64,000 bases of DNA from Pterobdella sp. o SKG-2022 (lineage: Eukaryota; Annelida; Clitellata; Hirudinida; Piscicolidae). Positions 55,201 through 64,000 of this stretch are shown here, piece after piece. The notes beneath the pieces were generated by a model. It had not been told where the DNA came from. It saw nothing but the letters and a program-made list of their open reading frames with translations, and searched no databases. The first letter of the stretch is position 1; every line of letters starts with the position of its first letter. The stretch covers positions 12,971,076-13,035,075 of the forward strand of contig OZ038320.1 of assembly GCA_964035795.1 (NCBI GenBank), in the 5' to 3' direction. The translations under genes were made by a program, and so were the position numbers.

Positions 55201-57737
55201 ACAAAAGAATAACAATTGTAACCCCAACCCAATATTTTATTTGATCATTGACAATCTCTAATCGTGCATATATATAAACCAAAAAAGACAAAAACGCTTA
55301 CCTGGACCCTTTACAAATACCCTGATAATACATATAATGATGTAGCACCTTCGGAAAGGAAGGGCTCGAGTTGTGCTTCAGGGAGGAGGAGTTCCTGCAT
55401 GATCTCATCAAATGTCAACTCCTGCTTGTTGTCTGCCATGCTGCAAAACGTCAACAGCCTTTTGAAAGGTTTGGTGCAGTGTATGTAAAAACACGTTGGT
55501 TAAGAATATAAATAAAAAAACTATAGAATCAGTTGCTTTGAATTTGTCAATAAGCACATGTTGAAGCATTTCTTGAATGGAGCAAAAAGTGGTCATGAAA
55601 AGTCAAAAGCACCTCATTTTCTTGATGTTGTCTTGGCTGGAAAGGTTGTGGGTGGAGATGACTTCTGGGTGTTTCTTCTCAAACTCCAAGTAATCCTTCA
55701 ACCTCCCTCCAATGAACAACAGTAATAACTGCATGGAAACAATGAAAGTGAAATATTCAGTAACTAACTATATTAATACACAAAGAGTAGCGCCCTGTGA
55801 AACATCTGTTGAATTAACGAAACCCAAATTTTAAAAAATTTATTTAATTTTCCCCATTATATTTGATGAAAGCAACAAGATAAATTTGTTATATATGAAT
55901 TTTCAATTGTGTAGAATGTACAACATTTTAACAATTTTGAACTTTTCAGAACTATATTCTTCCTCTTGATTTGAAGTCTTTTAATTCAAAAGTTATAGAA
56001 AAATAGATTATACGTCCCTTACTGATAACAGTGAGGGCGATAAGCATGATTAAATGACAAATAAAGCTAAACTGTAAATAGGAATGTCTGAACATGGTTA
56101 TAATGGTCAAATCAAAACATACATTTATCGGGCTAATAAAAATTTCAAAAAAACTTAAACCTCATGAATTTTGTTCCAAGTTTTTTAGTTAAAAACTGTG
56201 ATAATCTGCTAAACCAAATAACAAAAATACCATAAGTTCAGTCTGTACCAACTAACACTGAATTTGATGCAGTTTAACGCTAGATCTAGGACCCTACATA
56301 AGGGCATCAGATAGCATCATGTCTCAAAGAACACAGGGTGAAGCTTATTAAAAATGATGCCAAAGCTAATAATAGTATATCAACACAACTGATGATTGAG
56401 ACATACATCATGCAGAGGTTCTCCCTCAATGAACTTGACAGGCTCACACAGCCTCAAGTGCTCCAGCACCAACATGCTAGGTTCTGCAATGCACCATGCT
56501 ATGCATCTGTTGGTATATGTTAATACTTCTTAGCCACATAAATGATATTTGATAACTTGCTATGATATATGTAAATAATCCCTCAAGTAGAGGATATCAA
56601 AAATGTTGACAACGAAAAAAAACTTAAATCTTTAGCATAATAAAATAATTTCATTTAAGAAGTAGATAAATATGAGGTAGTGATAATTACAAAGAGTATT
56701 ACTTCCTGGCATCATCTCTGGCTATAGCGGCATTTTCCTTAGTGTATGTGTAAAGCAACTCAACCATCACTTTGGAAGCTTTGTCTCTGCAAAAATTTAA
56801 CCAATCTATAGATTTTTATTCAATGTTTCATATCAGATTATACTAGTTTGAAGCCTTAGAAAACCGGCTTATTTAGTCTTTGTGAAGAACTTTATAACTT
56901 TGATTAATGGGCTTACAACTCACCTTATAACAAAGCAGTTGTACATAGCTATAATTATAGAAATCGTATATATACTTTCAAAGAAGAAACACAATAAGTA
57001 ACATAACGAAGTGAGATCCAACAAAAACAATGGTATGATAAAGGTATCATGCACTAACACCATCTTGTTGCTGAGATAGGCTTTGTAGATGATGGATAGA
57101 AGTTTTTGATGCTTCTCCAGTCCAACCTCCCATTGTACCACCCACTCTTTTATCTCAGGCAGTCTTATGCTATGGCATTGAAATGCATGATAACCAGTTA
57201 TAATTAAAATATACCTTCTTATTGTGTTCAAATTACTTGTCACAAAACATCAGAGTTAAATTTAAAAGATTGAAGCAATTGAAACATGACAAGTGATGTT
57301 GATTAAAACGTCATGAAGACACTGACTTGATGAGATGCAGCAACTCAGCCTGGCCTGCTAGTGACACCAGTGAAGAATACACTGTGTACCTATCAAACAT
57401 ATTCATTCAATAAAAATTTTTAATTAAATTTCCAAGTATGGAAAATAGCATTCATCAATATAAAAATTCAATCAAAACTTGCCTTTAAGGGAAAGTTGAT
57501 TGGAAATTATATATTGAATGAAACACATTTTATTTTGAAATTAGTCTGAAAGCTTTGTCTGAATAAGTATTTTAACCTTTTATGTTTTGACAAATATATT
57601 TCATTGTTAAAACATTCTCATTAGCTATGTTAGAAAATCTGATTACATAAAATTTTTATTGAAACAAAAACTAACCTGAGAGGTGAAGTTTCTTGCAGGC
57701 CTGCAAACAGGTTGTTGAGACTGTATGGAACATCAGT

Positions 57738-57798
<61 letters not shown>

Positions 57799-58909
57799 AT
57801 AAAATAGTTTAATTTTCTAAAAATCTTACTTAAAATGAAAAATAATAAATATTCCATTAAAGAAATTGTAACTGACAGTTTAAGTTTTGAGGCATTTCGT
57901 TTATCATGGGGAGGGTGTGCTATGGAGAGGATGGATGAAAGAAGGGTGGTTGGTGGTCCTATGCACTCCCTAGGCATCACAATAACCATGCAGATAATGC
58001 TATTGAATACCATCTCCAACTCTGATGTTTTTTGTTGAAAATCATCAAATATTAAAGGAAGTACATGATAAAAAGCAAAGTTGAGTTTATATAATGCTTT
58101 ATTGTGCTACACATAATGGTTGCAATTTAATTGAAAACATATTAAACTAAACTATAAAACAGGTGCTAACTGCCAAACTATCATAAAAACCAATCCAGTA
58201 TTCTCATAAAAACATTCTTATTTTCTATCAATTAAGCTATGTGGACTTTGTTAAATGTGAGATAAGAAATGAAAATAAAATATTGCAAAATGCTAAAAAT
58301 TTCAAAAGAATAGTGTTTGATTTTAATTAAATAGTTTCTAAAATAAAAGAAAATCATAAGATTAAAAAGGGGAAACTATTCAAAAATTTGAGCCTGGAAT
58401 TTCTATGAAGATTAGGTGTATTTATTTGAATCAGACAAAAAAAGCTATGAAAAATTGACAGTATTAAATTATTTGATATTTTAAAAACATAAAATCATCA
58501 AAAAAATATAGTTAATAGAAAATATTATTAAATTTCATCTTTGACATCAATTAAATGCTTTTTATAGCTTTACCAAGGGTTGGTATGATAGAAATGAATT
58601 ACAATATGTTGCCTAATCAAAATGATGATGTGCATTCATTCAATTAATTGAATATTAAATTCTTAAAAATAACACTAACCATATTCAATACCAGTTTCAT
58701 TCCATAGAGCTTCTGATGCTTGAATAATCTGATATGATAAAATTTATGTATAATATCTTGAATGAAAAAAATAATTTTTTAGCTTTTTATATAGAATAAA
58801 ATTTAATAAAAGGTCTTGAATGTACCTGTTTGAGCTTATCTACTGAATCGACATGACTTTGTTCTATGTTTATTCCTTTTGATGCTATGTAAGACTGCAG
58901 TTCATCCAA
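52295..58909 (-). CDS. EIF3M: Eukaryotic translation initiation factor 3 subunit M
   Basis: PCI-domain subunit of the eIF3 complex. Exons in transcription order: 58826-58909, 58680-58728, 57877-58021, 57676-57720, 57327-57389, 57059-57163, 56703-56786, 56407-56506, 55613-55728, about 55332-55440, 52295-52435. Phases agree across all firm junctions. Blocks matching animal eIF3M: LQSYIASKGI, LEMVFNSII, LLNNLFAGLQETSPLRYTVY, EIKEWVVQWEVGLEKHQKLL, DKASKVMVELLYTYT, LEHLRLCEPVKFIEGEPLHD, MADNKQELTFDEIMQELL, NNQQWTKLLRQLQGWRSNL. About 346 residues are visible. The first coding exon (about 15-20 residues) was not found. The end of exon 55440 is ambiguous: a strong GTAAGC donor at 55302 would include an in-frame TAA (55311-55313), whereas weaker donors after 55332 or 55349 avoid it. 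The large last intron holds transposon relics. Confidence 0.92.
52690..53100 (-). mobile_element. Tc1/mariner-like transposase relic
   Basis: The reverse strand, with at least three frame breaks, encodes the N-terminal half of an IS630/Tc1/mariner-type transposase. It has a helix-turn-helix (RERIISNSLDGNSIKEISSM, TVNSIIKSFF), then KTGKTTKAQMGGDKKSKL, SLLRHVDTNCTKTLK, and FSTINRAF..KYHYTI. The DDE catalytic half is missing. It lies inside the last eIF3M intron, in the same orientation. Confidence 0.7.
53380..54530 (+). mobile_element. CR1/Jockey-like LINE relic in an eIF3M intron
   Basis: The plus strand encodes, with frame breaks, FFLDLSKAFDSINHSLLLSK, GVPHGSILGPILFIIFMNDF, a decayed catalytic box (YAYD for YADD), YLGIIFDKNLNFKCH, LLKYYNTLFYSQINYFNSVW, and LPLKIQNSKSFSIFKKLK near the end. 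5' truncated and dead. It is antisense to eIF3M. The AT content is extreme. Confidence 0.8.
57741..57795. repeat. (TA)n microsatellite
   Basis: About 55 bases of TA dinucleotides in the eIF3M intron between exons 57877-58021 and 57676-57720. Confidence 0.95.
58086..58256 (-). mobile_element. Old degraded copy of the tRNA-Ile SINE
   Basis: Aligned by eye to 49455-49620: TTTATATAATGCTTT..TTGTGCTACA..AACAGGTGCTAACTGCC..ATTAAGCTATGTGGAC preserves the order of body, spacer and A-box regions with many substitutions. Lies in the eIF3M intron 58022-58679. Confidence 0.6.
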
Positions 58910-60029
58910 CTTGATGGATTGAATTCAGTTTTAGAACATGTATATTTTTATATTCTCAAACTAATTCAGAAAAAACAAAATTAATCTTTGAGAGTACATT
59001 TTACGAAGAAAAATAAATTTTTCTTTTGCTGAAATTAATATTTAAGCAATATTCATGAAAAATTGTTACATCTAAGAGCCATCGCAACGTATGTTTACAA
59101 GAAAAAAACAAAAAAAATATTTTTTTTTCAAAAAAAAAACAAAATTGTACTAGTTTACTTGATTATTGGTTTCTAAATTTGTGAAAACCGGTATACTCAT
59201 TTCAGATTTTTATCAAAACACTTTTTAACGATAATAGAGAGTGAAAGCAAAGGAAAATGTAACTTTTAGTTTATACAATACTGTTAGAACTTGACACATT
59301 TTGACTGAAAATTTAAAATAAAATATGAACAACAAAAATGTTTAATTGTAAACAATCATTTTTGTTTGAAACATCAGTTTGATTAAGAAAGTTTAAAATT
59401 GATTAATGAAGATTGTCCAAGTTGATAAGAATTTGGGATGAACAAAAAAAGTAGTTTTGAAGACCCATGTTCTATACTACTTTAACGAAACTATTTTTTT
59501 TTCATTTTAATAGAAAAATTTGTTTTAAAATTTTCAATGTGTCCAACAAACTGAATAACTTTTGTTATTTAAAAATATATATTGAAACTCTCATAAATAA
59601 AATGAATTTTCGAAACAAAAAATTTTTTTTAAATCAAAAAAAAAACATAAAGAAGACAATGAACCTATAAAACCTCAAAATAATGAAGAACATACAAAAA
59701 AGCACGTAATTTTTTAATGGAACATACTGTAGTAGTTTAAAAATAAGAAGAGATAGAACTAGCTAATAGGAGTATCATATATTCACATATTAACTTCAGT
59801 TTATATAATTTAGTAATGAACTTCAATAATAATTGATTTAAAAGGTAATTTAATTAACAAAATATTGTCTTTTGGAAGAAGATAAAAACCATTTCGATTG
59901 CAGCGATGGCAAGCTAAGTAAGATTTGTAGTTCCAGGGTTTCAAGATTAGGATATATGTGCTTACATGCAAAGCATTATGCTATTCATATGTAGCACTTA
60001 AGAAATGAACAAAGAAATGAAATAATCAA

Positions 60030-60240
60030 TAGATTGCTTCAACAGAAGAATGGTCCAACAAGCGTGTTGTATCTTCTAGACCAATCGCATGTCCACCGAA
60101 ATAGCAAAAAATCTGACAAAACCAGCATCTCAAATTGTGGCATGAAAGCGCTGGCAGATGTTAGGCCTCATTCTTCGAATGAATGACCAAGTTCCAAAAA
60201 AAGAGCTACAATGAAATGTCTTGTCTCAAAAATACACAGA
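60030..60240 (+). mobile_element. LINE C-terminal tail fragment
   Basis: The plus strand reads, with stops, NRMSTEIAKNLTKPAS and KRWQMLGLILRMNDQVPKKE. It matches in order the reverse-strand fragment at 2590-2945 ([30 protein letters not shown]), so both derive from the same LINE family. Confidence 0.6.
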
Positions 60241-60309
60241 GAAAAACCATGCATAATATATATCATTGTATCTGTATTTTTTGCAACCGTTTACCATCTT
60301 CAATTTTAC

Positions 60310-60430
60310 TCACAAGCAATTGTTTTGGTAAGCGCTAGTTACCCATTCTGTAAACGGGGCCAAGCCATTTGAGACGTCTTCGTTGTAGCATAATTTCAAC
60401 ACGATCAATGTTAGCACGATATACTGAAAT
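60310..60430 (-). mobile_element. LINE C-terminal tail fragment
   Basis: The reverse strand encodes YRANIDRVEIMLQRRRLKWL followed by GPVYRMGN and RLPKQLL. This is the RRRLRWLGHVxRM..RLPK signature near the end of many non-LTR reverse transcriptases. Only this tail survives. Confidence 0.6.
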
Positions 60431-61307
60431 GAAATTTGAAAAATTATTTTAGATACTCAGCTAAGTAATTATAACAAAGCGCCACTTGTCGAAGACATGA
60501 GTTAATTTTCTTAAAAAGACGTAATTTTTCATCTTTATAAATTAAAATAATAATCATAAAATTATACTGAAGCTAGTTTCTTCCTTAAATGAAAAATTAT
60601 TTTATTTTTGATAGATAAACTACCAATGGCGATCTTTGTTTCTTCGCATAAATGGGGCTTCATACAGGTTTAAATGTATGCCGCTAATTTTAAAATGACT
60701 GTCTTATGTTTCATTGATATACAATACTGCACAAGCATGAAAAGTACCAAGTACCGTTGTTCTTAGTATTCGCGGCGCCAAACACTCGTCAACGGAACTC
60801 GTTTACGTATCTCAAACTGAAAAAATTTCGAAAGGCTCAAAATTTGTTGTATACGTTTTGTAAACAGAAATATTTCTTGACTTATTCGAAGTTGCTTCGC
60901 TGACATCGTACTCATACTGACTAGGCGAATCAGCTTGCTTGTGGTTTGAAGGGGATATTTTTCCTTCTCTTTTGGCGTTTCTATACTCCTCAGATGACTT
61001 TAAAGGTTTTAAAACAACACTTTATGGCACTTGAGAGTTTTATCAAACTGCAAATATATTTATAAAACTGTCAAAATATTTGATTATATATAATCCACGA
61101 ATACTATAAGAACACGGTACTTGGTACTTTTCAGAGAGAAGCTCAAGATACCTCAAAAAAATTTTTTTTTACGGTTTTTTTATTTGAATTCAAAAAATTT
61201 ATTTTAAACTTCAAAAATACAATTTTTACAAAATTTCCTTTATTTTTTGAATAATCAAACTTAATTTATTTTTAATTAATTTTTTTTTGAAACTTGGTAA
61301 TCAATTG

Positions 61308-61367
61308 CAAAGATTTTGTAAGCAAACGCAATGATTTGGTGCGCAAATGCAAAGATTTGAAAGTCAG
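61308..61367. repeat. 21-base tandem repeat running into the gap
   Basis: Units CAAAGATTTTGTAAGCAAACG, CAATGATTTGGTGCGCAAATG and CAAAGATTTGAAAGTCAG follow each other directly up to the first N. A longer array probably lies in the gap. Confidence 0.65.
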
Positions 61368-61567
61368 NNNNNNNNNNNNNNNNNNNNNNNNNNNNNNNNN
61401 NNNNNNNNNNNNNNNNNNNNNNNNNNNNNNNNNNNNNNNNNNNNNNNNNNNNNNNNNNNNNNNNNNNNNNNNNNNNNNNNNNNNNNNNNNNNNNNNNNNN
61501 NNNNNNNNNNNNNNNNNNNNNNNNNNNNNNNNNNNNNNNNNNNNNNNNNNNNNNNNNNNNNNNNNNN
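61368..61567. other. Assembly gap, exactly 200 Ns
   Basis: A run of exactly 200 N, the usual placeholder for a gap of unknown size. Reading frames crossing it are meaningless. Confidence 1.
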
Positions 61568-61909
61568 CAAATATAAACATTAAGTATTGATTCTACAAAG
61601 ATACATCCTAGAGTGTCAAACAGCTAGGCAACATAAAACTTCATTTTGCTAACATATTATACCATTATATATGCATATAAAAGTTTAAAAAATATTTTTT
61701 TATAATGAAGGAAACATAAAAAGATGCACGGATATATTTGACAGCGAGTTGTACCTAGTGATAAACGTAGAACCTTGGAAACAATACATATTAAACAACC
61801 AAATATGCCCATAAGCGATGCATTATGTGGCTTCAATACATCTTTTAATGGGTAAAACGAAAGTAACGGTGAAAAGTTAAAGAAAAGCACTCTGAGAAGC
61901 ATCGAAATC

Positions 61910-63127
61910 CTATGAATGAAAAAAGACTTCAAAAATTATCATTTGACAAGTTTCTGCATCACTGACACATAGATGTACTTTTTTGTTGTTGCCCAAGTCT
62001 TCAGTATCTTTAATGCTATCGATGATAAATGTTTTGTCTTGGTATTTTTCTATTTGCAATGATTTTTCTTCATTTATGTTTTCTTGAGCTATACCTTTCA
62101 AATCTATTTTAGTGCCTTTCATTTTACATAAAGCTTCGTGAAATTTCAACTTCCATGATAGAACATTAGTGTTGTCTATAAGACCACTACTATCATATTT
62201 GACCTCGTCCCCAGAAATCTTCTTCAGTTCAACTAGCTCAACCGCGTCTCTATTGAATTTCATCTTATTCAACTTGCCATCAAGAAATTTGAATTCTTCC
62301 ATGTACTTCTCAACAGTAGGATTGGTAGCACTTAATGCATTGGCGGCTTCTATATGTAGTTCATTGCAACTGCTTTCGTAGCCAAGATTTTTATAAATAT
62401 ATTGAAGCTCTTTCTTTTCACTTTTGAACTTTTCATGTGTTTTTATGACCTTCTCTCCATATTGCTTTGAATACTTGTTCCAACTTCCAGTCTTGACATT
62501 GTACAAATGCACATCCATATCTAACTGATGACCTTTACAACTTTTGGTATTTTTTGAGTAATTACTAATTATACTGCTAGTAATGTTTATTTTTTTATTC
62601 GATTTATTTATATGAAAATATTTTTTTATAGATGAGTACAACAACAAGGCGATATATTTTTGATTTAACGCAACAAGAGTCATGAATTCTTTCTTATCCA
62701 CCAGCCTTTCTTTCAACTGAACCCACTTCTCTCCATCAAACTTCCAAAAATCATTCAGCATATGACAACCTCTCTTTCCTCCATAAACATACATCTTTCC
62801 ATTCATCATTGTTGCAGCGTGACCATGTCGTTTTCCAGGTCCTTTCTCATTCAAACACTCCACTGACCTCCAACTACAACCATTATCTGATCCTTTATTC
62901 CATGTCCATAAATCATCACTATCACCAAACACATCTACACTACCACCGTATATAACAATTCTGTTTTTGACTTGACACATTGTATGGCCTTTCAAGCTTG
63001 GAGGGTTATAAAGGTTGCTATTGTTGTTGATGGGGTTGTTGCTATTGAAGGATGATGAATCATTCAAAAGGATGAGATCTTCTTCATCTTCCCATCCGTA
63101 CATCACCTTCAGAGTCTTCAAGGAAAT
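61910..63127 (-). CDS. Kelch-repeat protein, 5' incomplete
   Basis: One long exon of about 405 codons, open upstream: it begins after an acceptor (TTTAACAG) at 63128, in frame with ISLKTLKVMYGWEDEEDL. Two clear kelch repeats follow: GHTMCQVKNRIVIYGGSVDV..DDLWTWN..CSWRSVE and GKRHGHAATMMNGKMYVYGG..LNDFWKFDGEKWVQL. Both have the GG pair and spaced aromatics of beta-propeller blades. A third, weaker blade (LYNVKTGSWNKYSKQYG) comes after a low-complexity insert of about 40 residues. The last 160 residues are charged and probably helical (EKFKSEKKELQYIYKNLGYE..). More blades should be encoded upstream, outside the window. Kelch proteins are mostly protein-binding adaptors; the subfamily is not identified. 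Confidence 0.8.
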   Translation of the reverse strand: MSLKTLKVMYGWEDEEDLILLNDSSSFNSNNPINNNSNLYNPPSLKGHTMCQVKNRIVIYGGSVDVFGDSDDLWTWNKGSDNGCSWRSVECLNEKGPGKRHGHAATMMNGKMYVYGGKRGCHMLNDFWKFDGEKWVQLKERLVDKKEFMTLVALNQKYIALLLYSSIKKYFHINKSNKKINITSSIISNYSKNTKSCKGHQLDMDVHLYNVKTGSWNKYSKQYGEKVIKTHEKFKSEKKELQYIYKNLGYESSCNELHIEAANALSATNPTVEKYMEEFKFLDGKLNKMKFNRDAVELVELKKISGDEVKYDSSGLIDNTNVLSWKLKFHEALCKMKGTKIDLKGIAQENINEEKSLQIEKYQDKTFIIDSIKDTEDLGNNKKVHLCVSDAETCQMIIFEVFFHS

Positions 63128-64000
63128 CTGTTAAATTTGATGTTAGTAATCTTGATATCAGCAAACATCGAGAAAAATATTGCTCACAACACAAATGATC
63201 AAACCTTGTTTATTATTGCAAAAGGAACACTGGCTCTAAGCAATAACTTAAGAATAATGAATGTCAAATAATTACCATAGAACTTTCTAAAAATAGTTTT
63301 ACTTTTATAAAGTAATTAGTTAAAAACATTCATCGATTTTTTTATTCGCATAAAACTAGCAGTGATTAAAATAAAACACATCGATTGACGACAATAAATA
63401 ATACTTTTAACGGAGTTTACTCAGAAACATTATCCATTATAAGCCTGAAGAATCGAAGTATTTAATTCTTCATATTCACAGGCAACCAAATAAGTATAAG
63501 AATAAAGTATTAAACATTTTTGTAAATTTTCGATAAAATTGTAAAAAAAATGCTAAGTTCTTTTTATTTTCTTGTTATAATTGTTTTTGAAAGCAACTTT
63601 TCTAAAAATTTTTTTTGAATAAAAAAGTATCAAAAAAATAGCTTCTTTTTGTGAAGTTATTTTTTTTAAATTAAAAAAAGATGGTGGTAGGTCAATCATA
63701 GTTTTGGACGCTTTCGTGTTGAAAAGGGAATTTTCTTTAGCCATCCTAATTGGAAAACAAAAATCAACAGTATGGTGAAACATTATTTTACAATTTTTTG
63801 TTGTTTGACAGTAAATGGCAACATAAGATTTTTCAACATGATAATCCTCCAAAGAACATTGAAAAAGACTGGAAAACAGATTTTTAAAATTAAAACTGAA
63901 GTTCTAAACTGGTCGGGGTGTAAGCTAAACCAATAAAAAACATGTGAAAAACTAAATCGTTTAGTATATGCTCTTGGAAATCCAGTACCAAAAGTAAATC
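63128..64000. other. Intron or flank upstream of the kelch exon
   Basis: AT-rich sequence 5' of the kelch exon (reverse strand). The frame at 63553-63852 shows no kelch motif or other signature. Earlier kelch exons are probably beyond the window edge. Confidence 0.45.

Larger units (their letters stand above)
58910..61367. other. Intergenic DNA with LINE tail fragments
   Basis: AT-rich. The missing first exon of eIF3M should lie here or further right but was not identified. Holds the two LINE tail fragments listed separately and a short 21-base tandem repeat at 61308-61367 that runs into the assembly gap. Confidence 0.45.

Noticed and set aside
61272..61590. ORFs of about 70-100 codons at 61272-61590
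   Set aside because: They consist mostly of the 200 unknown bases.
63553..63852. 99-codon reverse ORF upstream of the kelch exon
   Set aside because: No kelch motif, no phased splice connection to 63127, AT-rich composition.

Overview
The window is animal nuclear DNA: AT-rich, with short GT-AG introns and many decayed transposons. I spliced six genes by hand, using conserved protein blocks and reading-frame phase across introns. A seventh, single-exon gene is open at its 5' end. Heparan sulfate epimerase, Penelope and L2/RTE-type LINEs, Tc1/mariner relics and a tRNA-derived SINE indicate an invertebrate metazoan. A 3' tail at 4755-4945 (CCCATGCTAGCATGG followed by GAT repeats) recalls lophotrochozoan repeats, but I cannot name the organism.

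Layout, left to right. (1) 603-10741 (+): D-glucuronyl C5-epimerase (GLCE), 15 exons, missing its N-terminus, with an L2-like LINE and other repeats in its introns. (2) 11825-14790 (+): an RTE-like LINE whose reverse transcriptase core is deleted. (3) 16983-17484 (+): MRPL36, two exons. (4) 19305-20520 (+): a 5'-truncated LINE. (5) 20825-29335 (+): a DDX3-family DEAD-box helicase, 22 exons. (6) 35546-42083 (+): a gene for a tandem beta-trefoil protein with six QxW-like repeats. It has a CCAAT/TATA promoter and, inside an intron, an array of perfect heat-shock elements followed by a TATA box. (7) 42652-44007: a Penelope fragment running into about 0.9 kb of (GATA)n. (8) 44523-45426 (+): a small secreted Ser/Asp-repeat protein with a TATA promoter. 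(9) 46283-51730: MITEs, LINE fragments, a SINE and a foldback element. (10) 52295-58909 (-): eIF3 subunit M, 11 exons found, with a mariner relic and a LINE relic in its largest intron. (11) 61910-63127 (-): a kelch-repeat protein, open at its 5' end, next to a 200-base assembly gap.

The genes do not form one pathway. GLCE acts on heparan sulfate in the Golgi. DDX3 and eIF3M act in cytoplasmic translation. MRPL36 belongs to the mitochondrial ribosome. The unusual locus is 35.5-45.4 kb. There a beta-trefoil gene carries a heat-shock-type promoter within an intron and an inverted pair of SINEs around its middle exons. It is followed by a secreted acidic serine-rich protein gene.
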